Below, piece after piece: positions 36,226-43,689 of a stretch of DNA of 64,000 nt. The DNA comes from Streptomyces sp. Tu6071 (GTDB lineage Bacteria; Actinomycetota; Actinomycetes; Streptomycetales; Streptomycetaceae), in NCBI RefSeq assembly GCF_000213055.1, contig NZ_CM001165.1, forward strand, positions 3,990,945-4,054,944, written 5' to 3'. The notes beneath the pieces are model-generated. The model did not search any database and was not told the origin of the DNA. It saw nothing but the letters and a program-made list of their open reading frames with translations. Position 1 is the first letter of the stretch; each line of letters opens with the position of its first letter. A program made the position numbers and the translations under genes.

Positions 36226-38169
36226 ATGCCTCATGTGACCCGAGAAACCGCACGGCGCCGAGCGCCCCGCCCCCTCGCCCGCTGGGCGGCCGGCGGGTTC
36301 GCCGGCCTGCTCGCGGGCTACGCGGCCCTCGCGGCCGGACAGCTCGTGGCCGGTCTCGGACGGGCCGAGGCGGGCCCGATCGCCGTCGTCGGGGGCGCGG
36401 CCGTCGACCTCGTGCCGACCCCGCTCAAGACGTGGGCGATCCGCGAGTTCGGCAGCAACGACAAGCGCGTGCTCGAACTCGGCATCCTCGCCGTCCTCGC
36501 CCTTCTCGCCCTCGCGCTCGGCGCGCTCGCCACCCGGTGGCGGCTGAGCGGTGCGACCGGGGTCCTCGCGATCGGCGTCGTCGGCGCCGTCGCGGCCCTG
36601 AGCCGCCCCGACAGCGCGGGCATCACGGACACGCTGCCCTCTCTGGTGGGAGCGGCAGCGGGTGCGGTCCTGCTGTACCTGCTGGTGGGACCGGTGTACG
36701 CCGGTGCGTACCTGCCGCCGTGGGTGTGGCCCGGATCGCTCGGGCGGTGGCGCATTCGGGGCGCCACCGCGCCCGACGGCCCCCGGGGGACCGAGGGGAA
36801 CCCTGGGGGCCGTTTGAACGAGGAGCCGGAGGAGGCGGAGGAGCCCGCGAGGCTCCGGGAGCCCGCGGGACGTGCGGGACGCGCCGAGAGGCGTGGACAG
36901 GCCGGGGAGCCCGCGCGGTTCGCGGGTGAAGGCGGTGCGGGGTCCGCCCGGCTCGTGGGTGAGCGCGGTGCGCGCCCCGCGGGGGACGGTGCCACCGAGC
37001 CCGCGGAGTTCGTGGGCGAGGGCGGTACGGGGCCCGGCGGCGAAGCCGGGGCAACGGCATCGGCCACCCCCTCCGTGCCGTGGGACCGCCGCCGTTTCGT
37101 CCTGGCCGCCGCCGCGACCGCCGTCGGGGCGACCGGGGCAGGGGCGGCCGGACGGGCGCTCGCGGGCGGGGACATCGCGAACGCGGTGGCCTCGCGGGAC
37201 GCGATCACGCTCCCGCGCCCGGCCTCGCCGGCCCGCGCCGTACCGGCCGGAGCGCGGCTCCACGTCCCCGGCCTCTCGCCCTTCACGACCCCGAACAAGG
37301 ACTTCTACCGCGTCGACACCGCCCTCGTGGTGCCGCACGTCGACGCGGGCTCGTGGCGGCTCCGCATCCACGGCGAGGGCGTGCGCGAGGACGTCGAGCT
37401 GAGCTTCGCCGCTCTCCTGCGGCGCGAGGCGGTCGAGCGCGACATCACCCTGACGTGCGTGTCGAACGAGGTCGGCGGCCCGTACGTGGGCAACGCGCGC
37501 TGGCTCGGCGTCCCGCTCGCGCCACTGCTCCGGGAGGCGGGCGTACGGCCCCCCTCGCGCGGCGGGAAGGCCGATCAGCTCGTGGCCCGCTCGGTCGACG
37601 GCATGACGCTCGGGACGCCCGTCGAGGACGTCATGGACGGGCGCGACGCGCTCCTCGCCTTCGGCATGAACGGCGAACCGCTCCCGTTCACGCACGGTTT
37701 CCCGGTGCGGATGGTCGTGCCGGGGCTGTACGGGTACGTGTCGGCGTGCAAGTGGATCGAGAGCATCGAGCTGACGACCTTCGACGCGTACGACCCGTAC
37801 TGGGTGAAGCGGGACTGGGCCCGCCAGGCACCGATCAAGACGTCCGCGCGCATCGACACCCCGAAGCCGCTCGCGCGCCCGGACTCGGGCACGGTGACGA
37901 TCGCCGGCGTCGCGTGGGCGCAGCACCGTGGCGTCGAGAAGGTCGAGGTCCGGGTCGACGACGGGCGCTGGCGCCCCGCGGACCTCGCGGCGCAGGACAC
38001 CCGTGACACGTGGCGGCAGTGGTCCATCCCCTGGCGGGCGACCCCCGGCACGCACACCCTGACCGTCCGCGCGACGGACGGCGAGGGCCACCGCCAGACG
38101 GCGAAGCGGGCCGGGACGGTGCCGGACGGGTCCAGCGGCTGGCACTCGGTGGTGGTCACCGTGGACTGA
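36226..38169 (+). CDS. Membrane-anchored molybdopterin-dependent oxidoreductase
   Basis: A 647-residue protein of the sulfite-oxidase fold fused to an N-terminal membrane domain. About five membrane segments occupy residues 20-165. A Gly/Glu/Ala-rich low-complexity stretch follows (about 185-283), then a twin-arginine-like segment RRRFVLAAAATA at about 288. The Mo-cofactor domain spans about 345-540, with the Mo-ligating Cys in LTCVSNEVGG (about residue 410). A C-terminal dimerisation domain includes GVAWAQHRGVEKVEVRVDDGRW. A GTG at 36235 is an alternative start. Substrate unknown. Confidence 0.92.
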   Translation: MPHVTRETARRRAPRPLARWAAGGFAGLLAGYAALAAGQLVAGLGRAEAGPIAVVGGAAVDLVPTPLKTWAIREFGSNDKRVLELGILAVLALLALALGALATRWRLSGATGVLAIGVVGAVAALSRPDSAGITDTLPSLVGAAAGAVLLYLLVGPVYAGAYLPPWVWPGSLGRWRIRGATAPDGPRGTEGNPGGRLNEEPEEAEEPARLREPAGRAGRAERRGQAGEPARFAGEGGAGSARLVGERGARPAGDGATEPAEFVGEGGTGPGGEAGATASATPSVPWDRRRFVLAAAATAVGATGAGAAGRALAGGDIANAVASRDAITLPRPASPARAVPAGARLHVPGLSPFTTPNKDFYRVDTALVVPHVDAGSWRLRIHGEGVREDVELSFAALLRREAVERDITLTCVSNEVGGPYVGNARWLGVPLAPLLREAGVRPPSRGGKADQLVARSVDGMTLGTPVEDVMDGRDALLAFGMNGEPLPFTHGFPVRMVVPGLYGYVSACKWIESIELTTFDAYDPYWVKRDWARQAPIKTSARIDTPKPLARPDSGTVTIAGVAWAQHRGVEKVEVRVDDGRWRPADLAAQDTRDTWRQWSIPWRATPGTHTLTVRATDGEGHRQTAKRAGTVPDGSSGWHSVVVTVD

Positions 38170-38333
38170 CGGCCGCCACGTACGGCGGCGGCAGCCGATG
38201 CCGTCGTACGTGGGCAAGTGACGCGTACATGCCAGACCTGGGGACCCGATCCCCGGTGACCCGCGCTTTCACGAACGCGCGATCCCTGTTCCCTCACTCA
38301 CTCCTTCACGCACCCCCTCACCTGGAGAACACC

Positions 38334-38999
38334 ATGAACACCGCCCTCCGTCGCACCGCCCTCGCGCTCGCCGTCGCCGTCCTCCCGGTGGCGCTCACCG
38401 CCTGCTCGGGCGACAGCGACAACAACGCCTCGGACAGCTCCTCGAAGGCGTCCTCGGCGTCCAAGGAAGCGTCGGACGAGGCGAGTTCGCCGGCGGCCGG
38501 GCAGGACCAGTCGATGGACGCCGCGGGTCCCTTCGGCGCGGGCTGTGCGGGCGTGCCGAAGAGCGGCGCCGGTTCGTTCGACGGCATGGCGCAGGACCCG
38601 GTGGCGACGGCCGCCTCGAACAACCCGGCGCTCTCGACGCTCGTCACGGCGGTCAAGAAGGCCGGACTCGTCGACACGCTCAACAACGCCAAGGACATCA
38701 CGGTGTTCGCGCCGACGAACGACGCCTTCGCGAAGATCCCGAAGGCCGACCTCGACAAGGTCCTCGCGGACAAGGCGCAGCTGACGAAGATCCTGACGTA
38801 CCACGTCGTCGGCAAGAAGCTGACGCCGAAGAACCTGGAGAAGGGCACCTTCGAGACGCTGGAGAAGAGCACCCTCATGACGTCCGGCTCGGGCACCTCG
38901 TACAAGGTCAACGACAGCGCGAAGGTCGTGTGCGGGAACGTCCGGACGGCGAACGCGAACGTCTACATCATCGACTCGGTGCTGATGCCGAAGATGTGA
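38334..38999 (+). CDS. Fasciclin-domain lipoprotein (MPT70/MPT83-like)
   Basis: A 221-residue lipoprotein with the lipobox LTAC, a Ser/Lys/Ala linker and one fasciclin domain (about 80-221). The domain contains GMAQDPVATAASNNPALSTL, ITVFAPTNDAF, LTYHVVGKKL and VYIIDSVLMP. The wording is very close to mycobacterial MPT70/MPT83, which are SigK-controlled. GGAG precedes the ATG by 7 nt. I could not find a complete SigK element upstream. It is followed by a perfect 12-bp terminator. Confidence 0.94.
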   Translation: MNTALRRTALALAVAVLPVALTACSGDSDNNASDSSSKASSASKEASDEASSPAAGQDQSMDAAGPFGAGCAGVPKSGAGSFDGMAQDPVATAASNNPALSTLVTAVKKAGLVDTLNNAKDITVFAPTNDAFAKIPKADLDKVLADKAQLTKILTYHVVGKKLTPKNLEKGTFETLEKSTLMTSGSGTSYKVNDSAKVVCGNVRTANANVYIIDSVLMPKM

Positions 39000-39047
39000 T
39001 CGCCGACGCGTCGGGGGCGGTCGCGCCCTCGGCGGGTGAGTGGTGAC

Positions 39048-39080
39048 GGGGCCCGGGAGCATGTCCAACTCCCGGGCCCC
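39048..39080. terminator. Hairpin terminator, usable in both directions
   Basis: GGGGCCCGGGAG (39048-39059) pairs perfectly over 12 bp with CTCCCGGGCCCC (39069-39080) around a 9-nt loop. No T-run follows on either strand. It closes the fasciclin gene from the left and could define the 3' end of the minus-strand tRNA-like transcript from the right. Confidence 0.75.
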
Positions 39081-39119
39081 TCGCGTGCCACCGTGTGGTC
39101 CCCCCGGCCCTTGGGAGGC

Positions 39120-39240
39120 CGCCGGATCAGTCTCTCCCCGCGCGCTCTGCCTTTGAGCTACCGAGCCAAGTGCCCTCTGTGACAGAGGGGTTCGGAGGCT
39201 CGGAGAGGAGTTGAACCTCCATCTCGCGGAAGTGTCCGGT
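39120..39240 (-). ncRNA. Circularly permuted tRNA-like RNA
   Basis: Read on the minus strand, the 3' half of a tRNA comes first: CCGCG (39229-39225), variable AGAT, T-stem GGAGG, loop TTCAACT, stem CCTCT, acceptor CCGAGCC (39203-39197), discriminator T. A 29-nt linker with a 7-bp hairpin (CCCTCTG/CAGAGGG) follows. Then the 5' half: acceptor GGCTCGG (39167-39161), T8-A9, D-arm GCTC-AAAGGCA-GAGC, G26, anticodon stem CGCGG (39142-39138). Acceptor pairs 7/7, anticodon stem 5/5, D-stem 4/4, T-stem 5/5 (one G-U). U8-A14, A15-U48, G18G19-U55C56 and U54-A58 are all possible. The 5' and 3' flanks pair as CCGGA/TCCGG. No normal anticodon loop with U33 exists. Expression and function are unknown. Confidence 0.75.
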
Positions 39241-39496
39241 GCCGGTCGGGCGGGGTGGGGCGGCCGATGCTGAGCTTGGAGCGAGAGTCTGAGCTTGAGG
39301 GCGCACCGCGTGCCGGGTGGGCCCGTTCAGTTTCACGGTCTGAGCTTCAGCGTGCGCGCACCGTGCGGTGCGCGCGCCCTCCGCGCTCGTCGGAGGGCGA
39401 TGGTGGGGTGGGCGCCGGGGTGGCGCTCCCGGTGGCCGCTCGGGTGGCTGCCGCAGCGGTGGCGGCTGATGGGCCCCCCGGGGCCCGTGCGCTGTT

Positions 39497-40231
39497 TCAG
39501 CCGCCGAAGAGGTAGCCGAGGAGGGCGGCGCCCGCGCGCCGGTCCTCGATCTCGGCGGCATTGGCCTCCTCGCGGGCGAACCGGACGGCCTGGAGCGGGC
39601 GTTCGGCGCGGTCGAGGAGTTCGTTGACGCGGCGGGCGGGGAGGGCGCCGGAGAACTTCACGGTGGTCCAGTAACCGACCGGGATGTCCTCGTAGTACAC
39701 CTCGACCTGCGCCGGGTGGTGCTCGGTCGCCTCGGCCTTGACGTGGTTGCGCGGGACCTTGCGGGTCCGCACGGTGCGTACCGGATCGGTGCGCCACGTG
39801 TCGGTGGACGGGTCCTGCGACCAGGTCTCTGCGGCGTCGAGCACGGGCAGCCTGCGCAAGAAGCCGTCGAGCGCGGTGAGTTGCTTCTCCAGGAAGAGCA
39901 GGTACGGGACCGGGGCGGCGGCGAGCAGCGTCCTGCCGTCCACGACGACGTCGGCGCGCGCGTCGAGATTCGCCCAGTCCTTCGTGGCGGTCACGTCGAA
40001 GAGCCTGGTCAGCGCCTCGGAGGCGGCCTTGAGGAGTTCCTCGGCCTTGACCTGGACACGGGTCGACTCGGGCGGCAGCTGCTCGCCCTCCTCGTCCTTC
40101 GGCTGGTAGCTGCGGGAGAGCCCGGCCAGGAGGGCGGGCTTCTGGAGTTCCTGGTGCGCGCGGGCAAGCTCCTGGGCGGACCTGGCCTTGACGCCCTTCT
40201 CCACTGCGATGATCTGATTGAGCTTGGGCAC
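39497..40231 (-). CDS. Conserved hypothetical protein (DUF7873-like)
   Basis: A 244-residue cytosolic protein, highly conserved across distant bacteria from MPKLNQIIAVEKGVKARS to the final LLGYLFGG. Blocks such as LFDVTATKDWANLDARADVVVDG, VPYLLFLEKQL, KVPRNHVKAEATEHHPAQVEVYYEDIPVGYWTTVKFSGALP stand out. I recall this as the DUF7873 family, not a certain name. Function unknown; wide conservation with sporadic distribution suggests an accessory core process. It is monocistronic. Confidence 0.87.
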   Translation of the reverse strand: MPKLNQIIAVEKGVKARSAQELARAHQELQKPALLAGLSRSYQPKDEEGEQLPPESTRVQVKAEELLKAASEALTRLFDVTATKDWANLDARADVVVDGRTLLAAAPVPYLLFLEKQLTALDGFLRRLPVLDAAETWSQDPSTDTWRTDPVRTVRTRKVPRNHVKAEATEHHPAQVEVYYEDIPVGYWTTVKFSGALPARRVNELLDRAERPLQAVRFAREEANAAEIEDRRAGAALLGYLFGG

Positions 40232-40912
40232 GCGCCGAAGCTAACAGCGGGACGTGCGGTGGGGCACGTGAATTTGCGGCAACGGGGCCCGCGGCGGGAC
40301 ATGCGAATGCGCCGCGGCGGGGCGTGCGGTGGGGCACGTGCATGTGCGGCGGGGGCGGGGCGGCGGGCGGTTCGTGGGGGTGCCTGTGGGGGTGGACGGC
40401 CGCCTCGGTGCGCGGGCGTGAGCGGCTTCGCGCTCGGCCCCGCACCGCAGGCGGCATCCCCCGTATCCCCCGTGGTCCCGAAGGCTCCCCCGAGTCCTTC
40501 GACCCCTCCCCCGTGTCCCCCGTGGGTCCCCCCCCAAGGGGTTCTCGTACCGGCCCCGGCGGCCTCCGGGCTCCCCCGAGTCCCCCGTGAGGAGGCCGTC
40601 CCCCGTGGGGCCGGTGCGATGGATTGATGATGCACGGTTCCGGGGGCGGGGCGCATTGCCGGATTCCGGCAGCGTTCGCGGGCGTGTGAGTGCCGGGTGG
40701 TGCGGTGCGGCGGCGGGGGAGCGCCTGAGGGGGAGCCGGGGAGGCGGGCGCCGGGAGGTGCGGGCGGTCGTCGGCGGCCGGTGTCGCGCGAAGGAGTGAA
40801 GGCGAAGGTCTGTACGTATGTCGCGGAGTCTGTTAGGAAAGCTTCCTAACAGGCCGGGCCCCGGTCTGCGGCACGTCCCAGCACCTCTCGACTCTGCGAT
40901 GGAGGAAGGGCG
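40232..40912. other. Spacer before the chitosanase gene
   Basis: A 681-bp spacer. A 28-bp imperfect direct repeat (CGTGCGGTGGGGCACGTG...) occurs at about 40253 and 40323. The right end holds the chitosanase operator. The rest is G-rich and non-coding. Confidence 0.45.
40831..40851. promoter_or_regulatory. Chitosanase operator (CsnR-box-like palindrome)
   Basis: TGTTAGGAA-AGC-TTCCTAACA has perfect 9-bp arms. It resembles the palindrome recognised by the ROK-family repressor CsnR before Streptomyces chitosanase genes (recalled). It lies 61 nt upstream of the chitosanase start. No csnR gene is in the window. Confidence 0.75.
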
Positions 40913-41830
40913 TTGAACCTCAAAACCCCCCACACCCCGAGCACCGCTCCCCACCACTCCCGCTCCGCCCGCGCCCGTCGGCTGCGGCGGCTGGCGCCGT
41001 TCGTCGTGGCGCTCGCGCTCGCGGTCCCGGGCGCCTCGTACGCCCTCGCCTCGCCCGCCCCCGCGCCCGCGCCCGCCGCGAGCGCCGGAGCGCGGGCGGA
41101 GCAGGCCCGTACGAAGGCGGCGACGGGCCTGGACGACCCGGCGAAGAAGGAGATCGCGATGCAGCTCGTCTCCAGCGCCGAGAACTCCTCGCTCGACTGG
41201 AAGGACCAGTACCGCTACATCGAGGACATCGGCGACGGACGCGGGTACACCGCCGGGATCATCGGCTTCTGCTCCGGCACCGGCGACATGCTCGACCTGG
41301 TCGAGCGGTACGCGAGGACGACGCCGGGCAACGTACTCGCCCCCTACCTCCCCGCCCTGCGCGAGGTGAACGGCACCGACTCGCACGACGGCCTCGGCTC
41401 CGCCTTCGAGGACGCCTGGCGCACGGCGGCCGGGGACCCGGCCTTCCAGCAGGCGCAGAACGACGAGCGCGACCGCGTGTACTTCGACCCGGCCGTGGCG
41501 CAGGGCAAGGAGGACGGGGTCGGCACGCTCGGCCAGTTCATCTACTACGACGCGATCGTGATGCACGGACCCGGGGACGACGGCACGAGCTTCGGCGGCA
41601 TCCGCGCCCGCGCCCTGCGCGAGGCGCGGCCGCCGGCCGAGGGCGGCGACGAGACGGCGTGGCTCAACGCCTTCCTCGACGCGCGGGTCTGGGCGATGAA
41701 GCAGGAGGAGGCGCACTCCGACACGAGCCGCGTCGACACGGCGCAGCGGGTGTTCCTGGACGCGGGGAACCTCGGGCTGGAGCCGCCGCTGGAGTGGAAG
41801 GTGTACGGGGACAGCTACCGGATCGGGTGA
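40913..41830 (+). CDS. Secreted chitosanase, GH46
   Basis: A 305-residue extracellular endo-chitosanase that hydrolyses chitosan. The signal region RRLRRLAPFVVALALAVPGASYALA ends near residue 46 and may be Tat-type. The catalytic acid Glu90 (SSAENSS) and base Asp108 (EDIGDGRGYTAG) have the 18-residue spacing of the family (E22/D40 in the N174 enzyme). The start is TTG: GGAGG lies 7 nt upstream, and no in-frame ATG or GTG fits. A five-codon ATG frame (MEEGR) begins 15 nt upstream and its stop overlaps the TTG. Likely repressed via the palindrome at 40831. Confidence 0.93.
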   Translation: MNLKTPHTPSTAPHHSRSARARRLRRLAPFVVALALAVPGASYALASPAPAPAPAASAGARAEQARTKAATGLDDPAKKEIAMQLVSSAENSSLDWKDQYRYIEDIGDGRGYTAGIIGFCSGTGDMLDLVERYARTTPGNVLAPYLPALREVNGTDSHDGLGSAFEDAWRTAAGDPAFQQAQNDERDRVYFDPAVAQGKEDGVGTLGQFIYYDAIVMHGPGDDGTSFGGIRARALREARPPAEGGDETAWLNAFLDARVWAMKQEEAHSDTSRVDTAQRVFLDAGNLGLEPPLEWKVYGDSYRIG

Positions 41831-41933
41831 GGCGGGCGGGGGCGGGGTGCGTCAGCCCCCGCCTCCGCGTCACGCTTCCCCCGGTGCCGATCACCGCGTC
41901 ACGCCTTGCTCTCCCGTGCCGCCCCCGTCCGCC

Positions 41934-42299
41934 TCACCGCGTCACGAACTGCGTGAGGATCGCTTGGACTTCGTAGATGTCGACCCCCTTCGTGAAGGTC
42001 TTCGTGATCGGCACCTCCGTCCCGGAGAGCCAGATCTTCAGCTCCGCGTCGAGATCCAAGTGCCCGGCCGTCTCGACCGCGAAGTGCGTGATGCTGCGGT
42101 ACGGGACCGAGTGGTACTCGATCTTCTTGCCGGTCAGTCCCTGCTTGTCGACGAGCAGCAGCCGCCGGTCGGTGAGCAGGATCGTGTCGCGGATGAGCAG
42201 GTACGCGGCGTGCACCTGCTCGCCGGGGCCGAGCAGTCGCGCGTAGTCGTGCGCGGCCTTGGCCGGGTCGATGGTGTGGGCGTTCCCGAACAGTGCCAT
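41934..42299 (-). CDS. Bacterial PH-domain protein
   Basis: A 121-residue protein made of one bacterial pleckstrin-homology-like domain: EQVHAAYLLIRDTILLTDRRLLLVDKQGLTGKKIEYHSVPYRSITHFAVETAG. These small proteins form ring oligomers; function unknown. GAGGAG lies 8-10 nt before the ATG. It stands alone and is divergent from the PPOX gene. Confidence 0.9.
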   Translation of the reverse strand: MALFGNAHTIDPAKAAHDYARLLGPGEQVHAAYLLIRDTILLTDRRLLLVDKQGLTGKKIEYHSVPYRSITHFAVETAGHLDLDAELKIWLSGTEVPITKTFTKGVDIYEVQAILTQFVTR

Positions 42300-42472
42300 G
42301 GGCAGGGCTCCTCGCCGTCGCGGCTCGCGCACGGCCCCCGTGCCGCACGCCGCGTGCGCCCCGCGTGGCTCCCGCGTGCGATCCGCCTGCGTGCGCGCCG
42401 CGTTCGTCGTGCGCTCGTACCGTCGAGGGTACGGGCGCCGAGCCGGGTATCGGGCATACGTACGGAAGAAAG

Positions 42473-42486
42473 TAAGGTACGCCTAA
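42473..42486. promoter_or_regulatory. Iron-box-like inverted repeat over the PPOX ribosome site
   Basis: TAAGGTACGCCTAA is reminiscent of the DtxR/DmdR1 core (TTAGGTTAGGCTAACCTAA) but incomplete. It covers the ribosome site and touches the ATG at 42486. The low GC of this element is unusual here. Confidence 0.35.
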
Positions 42487-43079
42487 TGTCCACGCTCACC
42501 GGCCACGAAGGCCCCACCGCCCCCACGGCGCCCCCGGCCCCCGCCCCCGGCGCCGAGGCCCGTCCCGCCGTCACGGTCCCCGCCACCGAGATCCGCGACC
42601 CCCAAGAGCTGTCCGCGCTCCTCGGCGAGCCCTGGCCCGTCGTGATCGAGAAGGTCCACGACCGCCTCGCTCCCGAGGACCTCGACATCCTCGCCCGTGC
42701 CCCCTTCTGCGTCCTGTCCACCTCGGACGAGGACGGCAACTGCGACGCCTCGCCGCGCGGCGACCTCCCCGGCTTCACGCACGTCGTCGACTCCTCGACG
42801 ATCGCCCTCCCCGAACGCCCCGGGAACCGCAGGGGCGACAGCCTCCACAACATCCTGCGCAACCCGCACGTCGGGCTCCTCTACCTCATCCCGGGCGGCA
42901 AGGAGGTCCTCCGCGTCAACGGCCGCGCCCGCGTCCTGAGCGAGGCCCCCTACTTCGACGCGATGACGGCGACGGCGGCCGGAAAGGCGCTGCGCCCCGC
43001 CCTCGCCATCGAGATAGCGATCGACGAGATCTTCCTGCACTGCCCCCAGTCGCTGCGCCGCGCGGCCCTGTGGAAGTAG
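42486..43079 (+). CDS. PPOX-type FMN-dependent flavoprotein
   Basis: A 197-residue protein of the pyridoxamine-phosphate-oxidase-like split-barrel family (MSMEG_1061-type). After a 30-residue Pro/Ala/Thr tail, the fold runs through VVIEKVHDRLAPEDLDILARAPFCVLSTSDEDGNCDASPRGD, then IALPERPGNRRGDSLHNILRNPHVGLLYLIPG. The family binds FMN or F420; the reaction here is unknown. AAGG serves as ribosome site, inside a possible iron box. Confidence 0.88.
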   Translation: MSTLTGHEGPTAPTAPPAPAPGAEARPAVTVPATEIRDPQELSALLGEPWPVVIEKVHDRLAPEDLDILARAPFCVLSTSDEDGNCDASPRGDLPGFTHVVDSSTIALPERPGNRRGDSLHNILRNPHVGLLYLIPGGKEVLRVNGRARVLSEAPYFDAMTATAAGKALRPALAIEIAIDEIFLHCPQSLRRAALWK

Positions 43080-43137
43080 GTGGCGTCCGCCTATAGTCTT
43101 GCGGCGCAAGGGAGTTGAGGCGACGGGGGCGGCGCGC

Positions 43138-43557
43138 ATGCTGGTCGAGCCGGAGCATCCTGCTGAGAGCGAACAGCGCTTCCGTGCGAGCGTCGAGAAA
43201 CGACGCCTCTGGGGGATCGTCCTGCTGATCGCCGCCGGGCTGTGCTGGGCCTGGTCCGCCTGGCACACCTTCACGCCGTACACGACCGACAACAAGGTCG
43301 AGTGCGCCGCGCCCTTCCACCGCGACGGGGACGACGTCTACCGGCCAGATGGCTACGAGGGCGCCCGGGGCGCGGACTGTGCCGCCGCACGCGACTGGCA
43401 GAGTTCCACGGTCCCGCTCGTCATCGGCTTCCCCCTCGCCGTCACCGGCGTCGGCCTCTTCGCGAGCGCCCGCGCGACCGTCCGGCTGCGCACCCACCTT
43501 CTGTACATCGAGCGCGCCGAACGCGCGTGGGCACGACGGAAGGACGGCCGTCCGTAA
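43138..43557 (+). CDS. Small membrane protein
   Basis: A 139-residue hypothetical with two membrane helices (about 25-43 and 93-113) enclosing an exported loop that has two Cys (VECAAPF and GADCAAA), possibly a disulfide. The cytoplasmic tail is basic and helical. No strong ribosome site. TATAGT near 43092 may be its -10 element. Function unknown. Confidence 0.7.
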   Translation: MLVEPEHPAESEQRFRASVEKRRLWGIVLLIAAGLCWAWSAWHTFTPYTTDNKVECAAPFHRDGDDVYRPDGYEGARGADCAAARDWQSSTVPLVIGFPLAVTGVGLFASARATVRLRTHLLYIERAERAWARRKDGRP

Positions 43558-43689
43558 CGGCGGCTTTTCCAGCACCGCCGGCTTAGGGCGTCCGCTCCGG
43601 GACGGGCGCGACGGGCGAGCGCCGCCCCATTGCGTACCGCCGCCCGGCTGCGTACTCCCGCTCCGTGCCGCCGCCCGCTGCCGCCGTCC

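Noticed and set aside
36200..36228. A rightward CCATCC-N16-CCGGATG element before the molybdopterin oxidoreductase
   Set aside because: Spacing and -10 differ from the two convincing copies, and the element abuts the start codon, leaving no room for a leader with a ribosome site.
38240..38285. SigK-type promoter before the fasciclin lipoprotein
   Set aside because: A CGATCC with a 15-nt spacer exists, but the following TTCACGA does not match the -10 element, so direct SigK control is not supported by sequence.
39120..39240. tmRNA or a normal tRNA as explanation of the tRNA-like locus
   Set aside because: There is a full D-stem and no tag-coding or pseudoknot region as in tmRNA, and the halves are in reversed order, so no standard tRNA can be drawn.
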